A DNA stretch of 35,676 nt from a virus: positions 1 through 35,676 of IMG/VR virus record IMGVR_UViG_3300035670_000727; one strand, 5' to 3'. The notes below the pieces were generated by a model. That model was not told where the DNA came from, searched no databases, and worked only from the letters and a program-made list of their open reading frames with translations. Below are positions 13,526 to 22,449 of this stretch, piece by piece (the first letter of the stretch is position 1; each line of letters starts with the position of its first letter). The translations under genes and the position numbers were made by a program.

Positions 13526-15256
13526 TCACACAGTACCTGTTATTTTTACTCCTGCTTCTCCTAATTCCTGTGTATTCTTGTATTGATTTAATATTGATTT
13601 TGCGATATTGCCCGCCTCATTATCTTGACACATTCCAAATAACATTGTATCTGTGCCAACGTTTTGAGTATCGGCAGCATATGCTGGCATGCCATTTACG
13701 AAATTATAAATTTGACTGTTGTCTCTGTAAATTTCTGTACTAAAGTTTGCTCTGTTGAAATTGGTAACCTCGTAATACGTTGCCTGACAAAATCTATTGT
13801 AGGCAGCATTTACAGTTTCAACCGTTGAAGCAAACTCTGGATCAGCGGCAATGCTAGCAAGTATATCATTATACGCTTTAATCTTTTCATCATACGTACT
13901 TTTTGTAAAAAAAGTTGTAGCCACTCGCCCTGAGTTGACGGCACGTATAGAATTGAAGTAATTTTTGGACGCAAAACCTATATCCTCTAATGCATTGTGT
14001 ATTTGTGTACCATAACTTGATTGCTCAATTTTCAATAAGCCTTCATTGACAGTACGTAAATCATCAGTTAGATAACCAGATGCCATGCCGATAACGTTCA
14101 GCATAGATACTGGTTTGTTGTCTTCAGTGATTGGTAAATATTTTCTCAATTCATCTATTATTGACTGTGGCAATAATTTACCATCTCTACTCAACTCTTC
14201 CACACTTGCACTAACATCGTCTAATACATTGTCAATAATAGTTACTAATTCTTGTCCAGTTTCCACATTTAATACAGGTGTTCGCTGTTTAATATCTTTG
14301 CCAAACTCCGTTAGTGTTCTGAAGAAACTATCGTTCGGTACTCCTGATGTCTTTTCAATACTGGTATAATCTAGCGGTGATTTTAAATTATTTACGGTTG
14401 TTTTTAATACCTCTTGAATAGTTGTTAAATCATTTGAATTTGTTATAGTTAACAATACTTCACTTATTTGTTGTGCATATGCCTCATTATAAATGTTATT
14501 CACATTAACGTTTGCTGCATTTAGTTTTGCTACTAAATTGCCAATAGAACCTAACCCAGATTTAATCATTATGCTGGCAATACTGTTAGGTGTTCCAAAA
14601 TGACCTACGTTTATTTCTGTTATTATTTTACCTAGATTAGCAAGTGATCTTTTCAAAGCAACGCTCTGTTTATACTTACTGAATCCCTGTGATAAAAATT
14701 CTTTATAGTTAGAACTACCGTAATATTCTAAGTTATTTTGTTCTGAGTTTTTAAGTCCTGCTAGATAGTTATTTGATGTAATTACCCAGTTCAGCACTTG
14801 ATTGAATACGTTTATGAAAGAAAAATTGTCAAAGAAATTACTACCAGTTATACGAGTTAACTGAAGATCAATATAGTAAAGTAAATTTCCAGAAAAATCA
14901 TTGAAAGTTGATGGTATAACAGCAGTTATTGCTGGTATAGCAGAATCTGCTCCTAATGACATTTTGGTCGGATCACGCCAATATTCACGCATGTAGCCAG
15001 TCAGATATGGCTGTATAGACAAAAATCCATTAGGATCAGTGCCATATAGAGGTGGACCTTCATTTATTGCCATAGCAATTAAATTGCCATGTGCTGAAAG
15101 TGTTCCTCTGAATAGTCCCGGTGAATTTGGAATTTCTGGATTTGGAGGCAGATATGCGCAATCTGTTTTAAATCCAGTCAATAATGGATTTGTTGTATTT
15201 GCTGTTACCGTTGGACCTTTATAAGGTATACCATTTATTGATAGACTAGTTGCCAT
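13526..15256 (-). CDS. large virion protein near the PAAR spike gene
   Basis: 576 residues. Starts MATSLSINGIPYKGPTV, Pro/Gly-rich in the first 120 residues (YLPPNPEIPNSPGLFRG, GPPLYGTDPNG), then long Asn/Ser-rich helical stretches; no enzyme motif or membrane segment. It lies 3 bp downstream of a Gly-rich protein, which itself follows the PAAR gene, so the three form a unit that may build the central spike or baseplate hub. Low sequence complexity and the location support a structural role. No T4 counterpart was recognised. Confidence 0.65.
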   Translation of the reverse strand: MATSLSINGIPYKGPTVTANTTNPLLTGFKTDCAYLPPNPEIPNSPGLFRGTLSAHGNLIAMAINEGPPLYGTDPNGFLSIQPYLTGYMREYWRDPTKMSLGADSAIPAITAVIPSTFNDFSGNLLYYIDLQLTRITGSNFFDNFSFINVFNQVLNWVITSNNYLAGLKNSEQNNLEYYGSSNYKEFLSQGFSKYKQSVALKRSLANLGKIITEINVGHFGTPNSIASIMIKSGLGSIGNLVAKLNAANVNVNNIYNEAYAQQISEVLLTITNSNDLTTIQEVLKTTVNNLKSPLDYTSIEKTSGVPNDSFFRTLTEFGKDIKQRTPVLNVETGQELVTIIDNVLDDVSASVEELSRDGKLLPQSIIDELRKYLPITEDNKPVSMLNVIGMASGYLTDDLRTVNEGLLKIEQSSYGTQIHNALEDIGFASKNYFNSIRAVNSGRVATTFFTKSTYDEKIKAYNDILASIAADPEFASTVETVNAAYNRFCQATYYEVTNFNRANFSTEIYRDNSQIYNFVNGMPAYAADTQNVGTDTMLFGMCQDNEAGNIAKSILNQYKNTQELGEAGVKITGTV

Positions 15257-15259
15257 AAT

Positions 15260-16021
15260 TTATCCTGGAAAATTTCCCAATGAAGCAGCAACGGCCGCTT
15301 CTGGACTAAATCCGGCACCTTGAGTTTCTTCATTTAGTCCGTTTGAAATTGTCTGAGCGCCTAATGTTACAGCGGATGCCATTCCGGCAGCAGCAGTTCC
15401 GAACGCTCCTGCTAGTGCCCAATCTGGATTACCGTAAGTTAAGAAACCACCACCTGCCGCTATTGGATTACCAGACCCATCTCTAACATAACCACCATAA
15501 AATGTGTCAAATGTTGGTTCATATCCTGGACCACCATAATCGTTATAACTAGCGATTATTGGAGGAGGTCTATCTATCGCATTGCAAGGTCCGGGAAATG
15601 CACTACTTAATCCACCAGTACCCCACGGTCCGCCAGCGCCAGTACTTACTGATCCGCCTCGAATGGTTGTAGTATCAAATGACCAAGCATCTGGAACTAA
15701 ATCTGCTCTGCTACCAACTATCACGGAATCGTAACGTTCAATTTCAATTGGCCCACAATTTTCTGCACGACGTATAATTTTAACCCATGGCCCATCAGCA
15801 ATAACACTAACATTGCCTACATTTTCTAAATTCAAATCACTAGGAGTAACTAAACCACTACTTGAAAACACTTTCAAAACGTTTATGAATTCAGTGTTAA
15901 CTGAAAAGGGCACAACCTGACCCAAATCCATGAAATACGCTAATGCAAGTTGTAGTGGACTAAGATTGCCTATTTCTTGAGTAGGTGTTCCAGCCTGATA
16001 TTGTCGTGGTAGTGTTGCCAT
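15260..16021 (-). CDS. Gly-rich structural protein of the spike region
   Basis: 253 residues. N-terminal half soluble mixed alpha/beta (FMDLGQVVPFSVNTEFINVLKVF, VIADGPWVKIIRRAENCGPIEIERYDSVI); the second half is rich in Gly, Ala, Pro and Tyr (GAGGPWGTGG, GGFLTYGNPDWALAGAFGTAAAGMAS). No catalytic motif. It lies between the PAAR gene (4 bp away) and the 576-residue protein (3 bp away). Probably a virion part associated with the spike or baseplate; inferred from position and composition. Confidence 0.6.
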   Translation of the reverse strand: MATLPRQYQAGTPTQEIGNLSPLQLALAYFMDLGQVVPFSVNTEFINVLKVFSSSGLVTPSDLNLENVGNVSVIADGPWVKIIRRAENCGPIEIERYDSVIVGSRADLVPDAWSFDTTTIRGGSVSTGAGGPWGTGGLSSAFPGPCNAIDRPPPIIASYNDYGGPGYEPTFDTFYGGYVRDGSGNPIAAGGGFLTYGNPDWALAGAFGTAAAGMASAVTLGAQTISNGLNEETQGAGFSPEAAVAASLGNFPG

Positions 16022-16025
16022 TATC

Positions 16026-16310
16026 TTATCCTACTGAAACGTCTAAACTAGATGTGACAACAGGATGACCACACATGCCTACTGAACCTAACGATAGTGG
16101 TATTTGATCTTCAATAGTTACTCCGTATGAAATTCCTATAGTTGAGCCGAAACAGTGCTGTGGACGTTTGGGAGAACAACCAAGATGGGCGGTATATATA
16201 CAACCTTGTAGTGCAACTGAAAAGTCATTCACTGTTACTGACGTACTAGATGGACTTGTTAATATACCACCTACACCTAATGCGTCACCTTGTCTTGCTA
16301 TCCCAGGCAT
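16026..16310 (-). CDS. PAAR-domain spike-tip protein
   Basis: 94 residues, a bare PAAR-like fold. MPGIARQGDALGVGG matches the usual start of PAAR proteins (MPxAARxGDxxxxGG), followed by LTSPSSTSVTVNDFSVALQG and paired His/Cys segments (HLGCSPKRPQHCFG and GMCGHPV) that probably bind the metal at the tip. In T4 the PAAR protein gp5.4 caps the gp5 spike and sharpens the membrane-piercing device. The short length leaves no room for an effector domain. It heads the spike group that continues to 13526. Confidence 0.88.
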   Translation of the reverse strand: MPGIARQGDALGVGGILTSPSSTSVTVNDFSVALQGCIYTAHLGCSPKRPQHCFGSTIGISYGVTIEDQIPLSLGSVGMCGHPVVTSSLDVSVG

Positions 16311-16318
16311 AATTGTCC

Positions 16319-16630
16319 TTACATTATTAGAGAACCTTTTGTCACTGGCTGAATGCCAGTAGTTGTTTGAATGTAGTGATCCGACATTTGTTTAATAACA
16401 GGCGCATGCATCATTACATGTTCTTTTCTAAGTTCTATATCTTTATTTATGTCCGCTGAAAACATGCTTTGCATAAGACCCAAGCCTTGTGGACTAGGTA
16501 CAATTGTGCATGGACGACTGACTGTGAAACTTATCATGTCTTCAGAAATCATCTTAGCAACGATTTCATCTCCATTTACTAGTTTAAATCCTACAATTTC
16601 TCCACCATCATAACTTTTATTGACTAACAT
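16319..16630 (-). CDS. conserved T4-like phage protein, LSm-like (tentative)
   Basis: 103 residues. The start GGEIVGFKLVNGDEIVAKMISEDMISFTVSRPCTIV has the strand pattern of an Sm/LSm barrel (a chain-reversing NGDEI turn like the LSm GxxxxG/NG element), followed by PQGLGLMQSMFSAD and HVMMHAPVIKQMSDHYIQTTTGI. I recall this type from cyanophages, also near nrd genes; no function is known. It overlaps the glutaredoxin gene by 14 bases. An RNA-binding or ring-forming role is only a guess. Confidence 0.6.
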   Translation of the reverse strand: MLVNKSYDGGEIVGFKLVNGDEIVAKMISEDMISFTVSRPCTIVPSPQGLGLMQSMFSADINKDIELRKEHVMMHAPVIKQMSDHYIQTTTGIQPVTKGSLIM

Positions 16631-16871
16631 TTAACTTTTCCTTTAGTTCTTGATCTGACATTTTCACTAATCCTTGATAACCGCCTACTACAAATAAACT
16701 GTCATTCAGATATATCTGTGGTAGTGTTCTATGACCTTCTGATAACAAAAATTCTCTAGCCGAATTATCAACATCAATTCTGACTTCTTGGTATTCTATA
16801 TTTTTGCTTTCTAGTAGCTTTTTTGCCTGTGTACAATATGTACAATTTTCTTTTGAATAGACTTTTAACAT
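16617..16871 (-). CDS. grx: glutaredoxin
   Basis: 84 residues, standard glutaredoxin length. Redox motif C10-T-Y-C13 in YSKENCTYCTQAKKLL; cis-Pro in RTLPQIYLND; GG motif in VVGGYQGL. It reduces the C-terminal cysteines of ribonucleotide reductase with glutathione or thioredoxin reductase as electron source. It lies 4 bp downstream of nrdB and belongs to the nrdA-nrdB-grx operon, as in T4 (nrdC-type role). Confidence 0.95.
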   Translation of the reverse strand: MLKVYSKENCTYCTQAKKLLESKNIEYQEVRIDVDNSAREFLLSEGHRTLPQIYLNDSLFVVGGYQGLVKMSDQELKEKLNVSQ

Positions 16872-16875
16872 ATTT

Positions 16876-17979
16876 TTAAATTATTGGTAATTCCTCATAT
16901 TTTACGTTGTCGCTCATAATTCCTATTACGTAATTTGTTGATTCATTTTCTTGTAGTGCTGTTTGCTTTTTGCTAGTATCACTATGTTTATTGAACCAAG
17001 GAATAGGTGTTACTTTTGGCGCAGATACATTATACTTTATTCCAATCTCTTTTAATGCATTAAATGCAGTATAATCTACGAAATCTTTTAATATTTGTGA
17101 ATTAAGTCCAATCACAGGACCCTTCTTGAATAGATAATCTGCCCATGCTTTCTCTTCACGAATGACATCCATGTATAGTGCGTAAACTTCTGCCTCACAC
17201 TCTACTTTTGCCTTAGCAAATCGTGGATCATCTTTGACTACTGTATTGATAAGGTATGCTGTCCATTCTTTATGGAGTATTTCATCTTGCAGAATAAGAC
17301 TAATGATGTTACCATTACCGATAAAAATCTTGTTTTCAACCATTGCAAGGCTGGTTGCAAAACTTACCATAAATCTAAAGGCTTCTAGGGCATAACTTGC
17401 ATTTAATGCTAACCATATTGCTTTTATGTGCGATTCTTCTGGGCAGTTATTTGGGTCATCATCTATTTCTTTGACACAGTTTAATCTGTGTAAATTATCA
17501 TAGTACTTGCCAACACTGCTAGCCATGTCCACAATTTCTTTTGTGTCATGAATAGTGTTGAATACTTCTTTCGGGACGTTATAGATATTACGTATGATAT
17601 GACTATAACTGCGACTATGAATGTTTGACTCAAAGAAACCCCAGTTGAACATTAGAGTTTCTAGTTCAGGTACACTAACAACTGGTGTGAAAATTTGTGT
17701 AGGGCCACGTCCCTGTAAACTATCAAGTGCAGTCTGACGTAATAGATTACTAGTGAAGATATGTTTCACGGCATCACTAGCAGTCTTAAAATCACCGGCG
17801 TCTTTAGTTAGACTAATTTCTTCTGGCACCCAGAAGAAACCACGGGCAGTAGTTTCGTAGTTAGCAATTTTTGGATATCTGAATTCTTCAAATCGTTGTA
17901 CAGTAACCGCACCATCCAAAAACATCTTGCGACGCAAGTAGTTTGGGTTTTTCAATAAATCGTATTGTTCTTTTGACAT
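16876..17979 (-). CDS. nrdB: ribonucleotide reductase class Ia small subunit NrdB
   Basis: 367 residues from MSKEQYDLL. I chose ATG 17979 because it has AAAAGGAAA upstream; the frame is open up to ATG 18003 (MCFIKGKI...), inside the end of nrdA, without a good ribosome site. Metal ligands: D86 (ALDSLQGRGP), E117, H121, E199 (YALEAFRFMVSF), E233 and H236 (QDEILHKE). The radical Tyr125 lies in IHSRSYSHII. Between E117 and H121 there is one extra residue compared with E. coli (E115-x-x-H118), see findings. It makes the tyrosyl radical used by NrdA to produce deoxynucleotides for phage replication. Follows nrdA by 11 bp. Confidence 0.96.
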   Translation of the reverse strand: MSKEQYDLLKNPNYLRRKMFLDGAVTVQRFEEFRYPKIANYETTARGFFWVPEEISLTKDAGDFKTASDAVKHIFTSNLLRQTALDSLQGRGPTQIFTPVVSVPELETLMFNWGFFESNIHSRSYSHIIRNIYNVPKEVFNTIHDTKEIVDMASSVGKYYDNLHRLNCVKEIDDDPNNCPEESHIKAIWLALNASYALEAFRFMVSFATSLAMVENKIFIGNGNIISLILQDEILHKEWTAYLINTVVKDDPRFAKAKVECEAEVYALYMDVIREEKAWADYLFKKGPVIGLNSQILKDFVDYTAFNALKEIGIKYNVSAPKVTPIPWFNKHSDTSKKQTALQENESTNYVIGIMSDNVKYEELPII

Positions 17980-17990
17980 AATTTTTCCTT

Positions 17991-20312
17991 TTATAAAACA
18001 CAACTATCGCAGTGTTCTTCTTGTTCTTCTTCAATAACGGCTGTTAGTGTTGGTAAAACTTCAGCAACGGCTTTAGAGCCAGACTTATCAATTAAACTGT
18101 AGTACAGAGTTTTTAGACCCCATTTGTATGCTAACATCAAGTTCTTTGCTATCAATGTAACAGGAACTTTCTTGTCAGCAAAATGCTTAGGAGAATAGAA
18201 TGTGTTAGTGCTGATGCTTTGATCTATATATGCCGCTAACACTGCGGCGGTCTTTAGATATTCAACACAATCTTTCTGATCCCACATCAGTTGATATTTG
18301 CTCTTCAATCGTTGATATTCTGGCACTACTTGCGTTAGACTACCGGCCTTGCTTTCTTTAGTTGAAATCAAACTCATTGGAAGTTCAATGCCATTTGTAG
18401 AGTTGATAACCACTGAACTTGATTCTACTGGTGCGATTGCTCCATTAGTTGCATTACGAACACCATGCGTAATCATTTCCTTACGTAGTGTTTCCCAATC
18501 TAATTCTGGCGTAAAGTCAGTTAGTTCATTAACGCCACTTGATCTACGCTCCCAGGGAAATACGCCCTTACCATACCAAGTTTTATCACTGCCTAAGCAT
18601 TTACCACGTTCTTTGGCTAGTTCCACACTTGCTTCAGTTAAGTAGAACATTTGATGTTCTATCCAACTTTTTACTTCATTCAATGCATCCTTGTCTCCGT
18701 ACTTCAAACTACGCTTTGCATGCCAGTATGCAAGATTGGTTACACCAATACCTAATGGGCGAATTTCTTCATTGCTTAGTTTGCTTTGTATGCTCAAGAA
18801 ATCTTGATAATCTAGAATGTTGTTTAGACTTCTATGCAGGATCCTACATGCACGACGCATATCTTCTGGATTACGGAATGCGCCCCAATTGATGCTTCCT
18901 AGAGTACATAGGGCGATTCTGCCCCGCTCGTCATCCAATCTAGTGAATGATTTCGTTGGCAGAAGAATTTCCTGACACAGATTACTCTGATAGATAGGAT
19001 CTACTTGAGTATCAAAGGGACCTTGATTTTGTACGTTATCGATGAATGTAAGATAGATTCTACCTGTGTCAGTTCGTTCTTTGAGAACACCACCTTTGAA
19101 AACTTCTTCCGCAGACATTACCTTTTTCTTTAGATCAGTACGACGTTCGCACTCTTCATATAGTCTATCAAATGTCTTGATATCACGATAGAATGATTCG
19201 TACAGTTCAGGAACCTGGTTTGGATCAAAGAATGTGATGTTTTCTTTGTTCTTGAATCTACGCCAGAACAGTGAACTTAGCACAACATTATAGTCTAGAT
19301 GACGTACTCTGGTTTCTTCTGTTCCCTGATTATTTTTCAGAACAATTAGATCATCAAATTGGTAGTGCCAGATGGGATATGTTATAGTAGCACTTGCATT
19401 TCTGATTCCGCCCTGACTGCAACTGCGTAGATCGCCGAACCACTTCTTCAAGAAAGGAACCAGACCGGTGTGTAGAATTTCACCCTTTCTGATTGGTGCG
19501 CCAAGTGGACGAACTCTGCCAACTTCTAGACCGATGCCAGCACGTTTGCTAGCATATTTGGCCATCATTTCGCCACTAGCAAATATACTATCAAGATCGT
19601 CATCACTCCTAATAAGGACACAACTGCTAAACTGCTTGGTAGGAGTGCCGAGACCAGCAAGCACAGGAGTAGCCAGAGTAAAAAGACCATCGGATGCGGC
19701 ATGGTAATACTCCTTTATGTAACGCATTCTAGCAGAAAGTGGCTCTTCTTTATGAAAGACCGTAGCAGCAGCAACCATGTACCGAACTTGCGGTGTTTCA
19801 TATATCTGCTTAGACGAACGATTTTTTACTAGATATTTCTCTACCAGTTGTTCAATAGCGGCATAACTATACAGTTCATCCTTGCTATGATCAATGATGG
19901 TATCCATCTTATGCCATTCGTCCTCTGTGTACCACACTAGCAATTCTGGTGTATATAGTCCTACTTCTACGTTTCGTTTAACGATGTCGTATAGTTTGGG
20001 AGGATTATAGGTTCCGTAGACATCTTTACGTAGCATACTCAGACGTTGTTTACCAGCAACATATTGATAGTTTACGTGTCCTACATCTGGGTTACTTTCT
20101 ATGTCGATCAAATCAACGCATGCTCTTAGAGTTATTTCATCTATTTCTCTAGTAGTAATACCGTCATAGAAATGCGGTTGTGCTTTGATTTCAATCATAG
20201 ATTGACTTACATCTGAAATTCCCTGGCAAACTTTTGATATTTGATTTTGCCACTTTTCTATTGTTAATGGCTCAATGGAGCCATTTCTCTTTTTGACTTT
20301 AATATTTGACAT
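17991..20312 (-). CDS. nrdA: ribonucleotide reductase class Ia large subunit NrdA
   Basis: 773 residues (E. coli 761). N-terminal ATP-cone (about 4-95) for allosteric activity control. Active site: C231 (SSCVLI), N444/C446/E448 (SNLCQEI) and C469 (LCTLGSINW); radical-path Tyr pair in KTLYYSLIDKSG; C-terminal CDSC pair (EEHCDSCVL), the swinging thiols reduced by glutaredoxin. It turns ribonucleoside diphosphates into deoxy forms. Unlike many phage NrdA it keeps a full ATP-cone and so may respond to dATP. Upstream of nrdB and grx in one operon. ATG 20312 has only a weak purine-rich ribosome site. Confidence 0.97.
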   Translation of the reverse strand: MSNIKVKKRNGSIEPLTIEKWQNQISKVCQGISDVSQSMIEIKAQPHFYDGITTREIDEITLRACVDLIDIESNPDVGHVNYQYVAGKQRLSMLRKDVYGTYNPPKLYDIVKRNVEVGLYTPELLVWYTEDEWHKMDTIIDHSKDELYSYAAIEQLVEKYLVKNRSSKQIYETPQVRYMVAAATVFHKEEPLSARMRYIKEYYHAASDGLFTLATPVLAGLGTPTKQFSSCVLIRSDDDLDSIFASGEMMAKYASKRAGIGLEVGRVRPLGAPIRKGEILHTGLVPFLKKWFGDLRSCSQGGIRNASATITYPIWHYQFDDLIVLKNNQGTEETRVRHLDYNVVLSSLFWRRFKNKENITFFDPNQVPELYESFYRDIKTFDRLYEECERRTDLKKKVMSAEEVFKGGVLKERTDTGRIYLTFIDNVQNQGPFDTQVDPIYQSNLCQEILLPTKSFTRLDDERGRIALCTLGSINWGAFRNPEDMRRACRILHRSLNNILDYQDFLSIQSKLSNEEIRPLGIGVTNLAYWHAKRSLKYGDKDALNEVKSWIEHQMFYLTEASVELAKERGKCLGSDKTWYGKGVFPWERRSSGVNELTDFTPELDWETLRKEMITHGVRNATNGAIAPVESSSVVINSTNGIELPMSLISTKESKAGSLTQVVPEYQRLKSKYQLMWDQKDCVEYLKTAAVLAAYIDQSISTNTFYSPKHFADKKVPVTLIAKNLMLAYKWGLKTLYYSLIDKSGSKAVAEVLPTLTAVIEEEQEEHCDSCVL

Positions 20313-20323
20313 TTCTTTTTCTC

Positions 20324-20770
20324 TTAGCGTAATTTATGTAAAGATAGATCGGTTGTGGTAATTGATTTTATATGTTTCAGTCCACTTTGAATTTGTTTTT
20401 TATTTATAACTTCGTCATGGAGGTAATTAAGAACATATTTTCCTCCGTCGATATAGACTAAATTATAATTGTCTTTTGAAATTTCATCTCTGTATATTTC
20501 AATAGTGCTTTCTATTGCATGACTAGTTAGGTATAGCGTATATACCATGCCCAATGATTTTGCTAGATCACAATAGTAATTATCGTTTACTAGTTCCCAT
20601 GGATTAGGCCAAGTTGCTATCTGATCAGTTGTCAAATAATGTGAAACAAATGGAGCATAGCACCACAAATGATGCGTTTCTTTTATGGCATCCTCTTTTG
20701 ATTGTTCACTAATTTTTTTACGAAAATCATGCCAATAGCGAAGTCTTTCGCTAGGTGTTAGATTCCACAT
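20324..20770 (-). CDS. conserved T4-like phage protein, unknown function
   Basis: 148 residues, starting MWNLTPSERLRYWHDFRKKI, with HLWCYAPFVSHYL, LTTDQIATWPNPWELVNDNYYCDLAKSLGMVYTLYL and NLVYIDGGKYVLNYLHDEVINKKQI. I recall homologous proteins in cyanophages, so it is a conserved T4-like gene, but no function is known to me. No membrane segment. It lies 11 bp upstream of nrdA and 4 bp downstream of the fibre-like gene. Confidence 0.75.
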   Translation of the reverse strand: MWNLTPSERLRYWHDFRKKISEQSKEDAIKETHHLWCYAPFVSHYLTTDQIATWPNPWELVNDNYYCDLAKSLGMVYTLYLTSHAIESTIEIYRDEISKDNYNLVYIDGGKYVLNYLHDEVINKKQIQSGLKHIKSITTTDLSLHKLR

Positions 20771-20774
20771 GGAT

Positions 20775-21302
20775 TTAGAATGAAAGAGTGCTTACTGTGT
20801 ATTGTATATTGGCGTTAAAGCCTGTACTTGTAACCAGATTTGCTGCTATGATAGCGTATGCTCCTGGTTCGCTTGTACCTACCGTTTCGATGTCCCACTT
20901 CATGCCTATATTTGCTGATTCGGTGTATTCCTCGTCATAATAGTAGGTATTATTGGAAAGATTTCTTGCTAGTTTTATCCAACCAACTCTACTATCTTCG
21001 TCTCGTACCGCGGCATATTGAACATAAATTGCTGGTTTATTAGCATCGGCAATCGCATAGCTTAAATTTGCAGTTGAACCATCAGATACTGCTACACTAT
21101 AAACAGTGTAGTTAGGCAAATTACTATATTCGGTCAATATTTCAGTATTACCGATTTCAGGCGCACCTTCGCCTAGTGTGCCATTTCCAATATATAGTTT
21201 TCTTGTATCTACACTCCAGCCAAGTTCAGCAGTAGCCAATTGTGGCAAATCGTTCTGTAGACCATGACGATGTTTGATTTGAGATATTTGTACTATAGCC
21301 AT
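20775..21302 (-). CDS. tail-fibre/tropism-determinant-like structural protein
   Basis: 175 residues. ISQIKHRHGLQNDLPQLATAELGWSVDTRKLYIGNGTLGEGAPEIGNTEILTEYS (6-60) matches the N-terminal module found in phage fibre and hyaluronidase-type proteins (QxRrGxxxxLPxLxxGExGwxxDTxrLyiGNG). The rest is Ser/Thr/Tyr-rich beta structure. Probably part of a fibre, the neck or the baseplate. A late-type box overlaps the stop of the upstream nuclease gene (21321-21328), and AAGGAT serves as ribosome site. Confidence 0.8.
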   Translation of the reverse strand: MAIVQISQIKHRHGLQNDLPQLATAELGWSVDTRKLYIGNGTLGEGAPEIGNTEILTEYSNLPNYTVYSVAVSDGSTANLSYAIADANKPAIYVQYAAVRDEDSRVGWIKLARNLSNNTYYYDEEYTESANIGMKWDIETVGTSEPGAYAIIAANLVTSTGFNANIQYTVSTLSF

Positions 21303-21319
21303 ATTTTTTATCCTTATAC

Positions 21320-22009
21320 TTATTTATTATGGATTTTGTAATATGTTTCTATTCTGTCCAACCATCTATTTGAATAGTGATCAAATCCATCATCAATCAC
21401 TTCAAACTCTTGATATTGATTATCAGAACTACACATCAAAATAACACCAGTCTTTATATCTGTGCCGTGAGTTGCATTATGTGCCATTGCATACGCAGCA
21501 AGTTGTAAAAAATAATCTTCAATCCACTCACGTTTTTTTGGTTTATTCGTTTGTTTGAAATCAAGAATTGCTGGTTTGCCCTTCCATAATCCTATACAAT
21601 CAGATGTACCTGCATATAGTTGACTATAGTACAATGGAACTTCAACACCCCAAAATTCATCTACATATTTTGACAGTGAATTTTCTATGATTATTTTTGC
21701 CATACCATGACTTTGAATGCTGTATGGATTAGTTCCCGGATCACTTATTGTGTCTGATTTGATATAATTTTCAAGCCACTTGTGCATGCGAGTACCACGT
21801 CCGGCTGCTTCGGTGGTTATTTCTTTGGCTTTCGCCTCACCTACACGTTTTTTCCATTCGTATAGTGCTTTTTTTGATTCTTCCGACTTCGTTGCGTCTA
21901 GAATGGTAGTAACACTGGGTACTTTGTGACCTTCTGGTGTTTGATAGTGCCTCTTACCAGCCTCTTCTGCACGACTTAGCGGAGTGTAGTTGTAGATAGA
22001 TTTGATCAT
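21320..22009 (-). CDS. PD-(D/E)XK exonuclease (RecB/MGME1-like)
   Basis: 229 residues. The nuclease core is GTSDCIGLWKGKPAILDFKQTNKPKK (135-160), with D137, D150 and K152 as the D...D-x-K catalytic set, followed by the QxxxY motif in LQLAAYA (Q169, Y173). H76/E80 in RGTRMHKWLENY provide the upstream acidic/His helix. The order fits RecB-family single-strand exonucleases such as MGME1 and phage exonucleases. Probable role: recombination, repair or end processing of phage DNA. Start ATG 22009 lies 5 bases before the A-run of the terminator at 22015-22046. Confidence 0.87.
   Translation of the reverse strand: MIKSIYNYTPLSRAEEAGKRHYQTPEGHKVPSVTTILDATKSEESKKALYEWKKRVGEAKAKEITTEAAGRGTRMHKWLENYIKSDTISDPGTNPYSIQSHGMAKIIIENSLSKYVDEFWGVEVPLYYSQLYAGTSDCIGLWKGKPAILDFKQTNKPKKREWIEDYFLQLAAYAMAHNATHGTDIKTGVILMCSSDNQYQEFEVIDDGFDHYSNRWLDRIETYYKIHNK
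21321..21328 (-). promoter_or_regulatory. possible late promoter box for the fibre-like gene
   Basis: Minus strand AATAAATA overlapping the stop codon of the nuclease gene, 18 bp before ATG 21302, with an AAGGAT ribosome site between. One base from T4 late consensus; AT-rich background limits confidence. Confidence 0.35.
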
Positions 22010-22014
22010 GTTAT

Positions 22015-22046
22015 AAAAAAGTAATGTGCTAATAATAGCACATTAC
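22015..22046 (-). terminator. strong rho-independent terminator
   Basis: Perfect 11-bp stem GTAATGTGCTA (22021-22031) / TAGCACATTAC (22036-22046), 4-base loop, followed on the minus strand by TTTTTT (22015-22020). It ends the transcript of the genes from 24095 down to 22075 and separates them from the nuclease gene. Confidence 0.88.
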
Positions 22047-22074
22047 CTGAAAAAAATTAAATATATTGGAAATG

Positions 22075-22449
22075 TTAACTGCGTCTATTTAGAGCACTTT
22101 TTGCCATTTTCGATACTGTATCTTTATCTTGTTGCTGATCTGCCTCGGGTGAGGTATCAGAGTCATCCTTATCGGATGAGATATTGTCAGTTTTGAAAGT
22201 GATTTTGTCTTTGCTAACACTTTTAATTATGTTTTTCAGTGACTCATTCTTTTCACTGATATCAACTAGATTTTCAATGTTGAAGTTAGAAATTCCTGTA
22301 TTTCTAATATAACGTATAACCATGTTAACAGGTAGTTGATCAGATATTTCACCCTGTTTGATTCTACCCGCTAACAAATTAAGTGCGGCTATTACGTTAC
22401 CTTCTATTGAAGATAGTTCGTCTTCTGCGAGAAATTCGTAGGATCTCAT
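22075..22449 (-). CDS. capsid-associated hypothetical protein (possible prohead core/internal protein)
   Basis: 124 residues. The N-terminus MRSYEFLAE|DEL resembles the T4 capsid-targeting sequence of internal proteins (L-x-E cleavage by the prohead protease, after E9). The middle is helical; the end is acidic and low-complexity (SSDKDDSDTSPEADQQQDKD) with a final TVSKMAKSALNRRS. I recall proteins with a similar end in cyanophages. ATG 22449 directly abuts the stop of the next upstream gene (22450). A role in the prohead core or as a packaged protein is inferred. Confidence 0.6.
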   Translation of the reverse strand: MRSYEFLAEDELSSIEGNVIAALNLLAGRIKQGEISDQLPVNMVIRYIRNTGISNFNIENLVDISEKNESLKNIIKSVSKDKITFKTDNISSDKDDSDTSPEADQQQDKDTVSKMAKSALNRRS

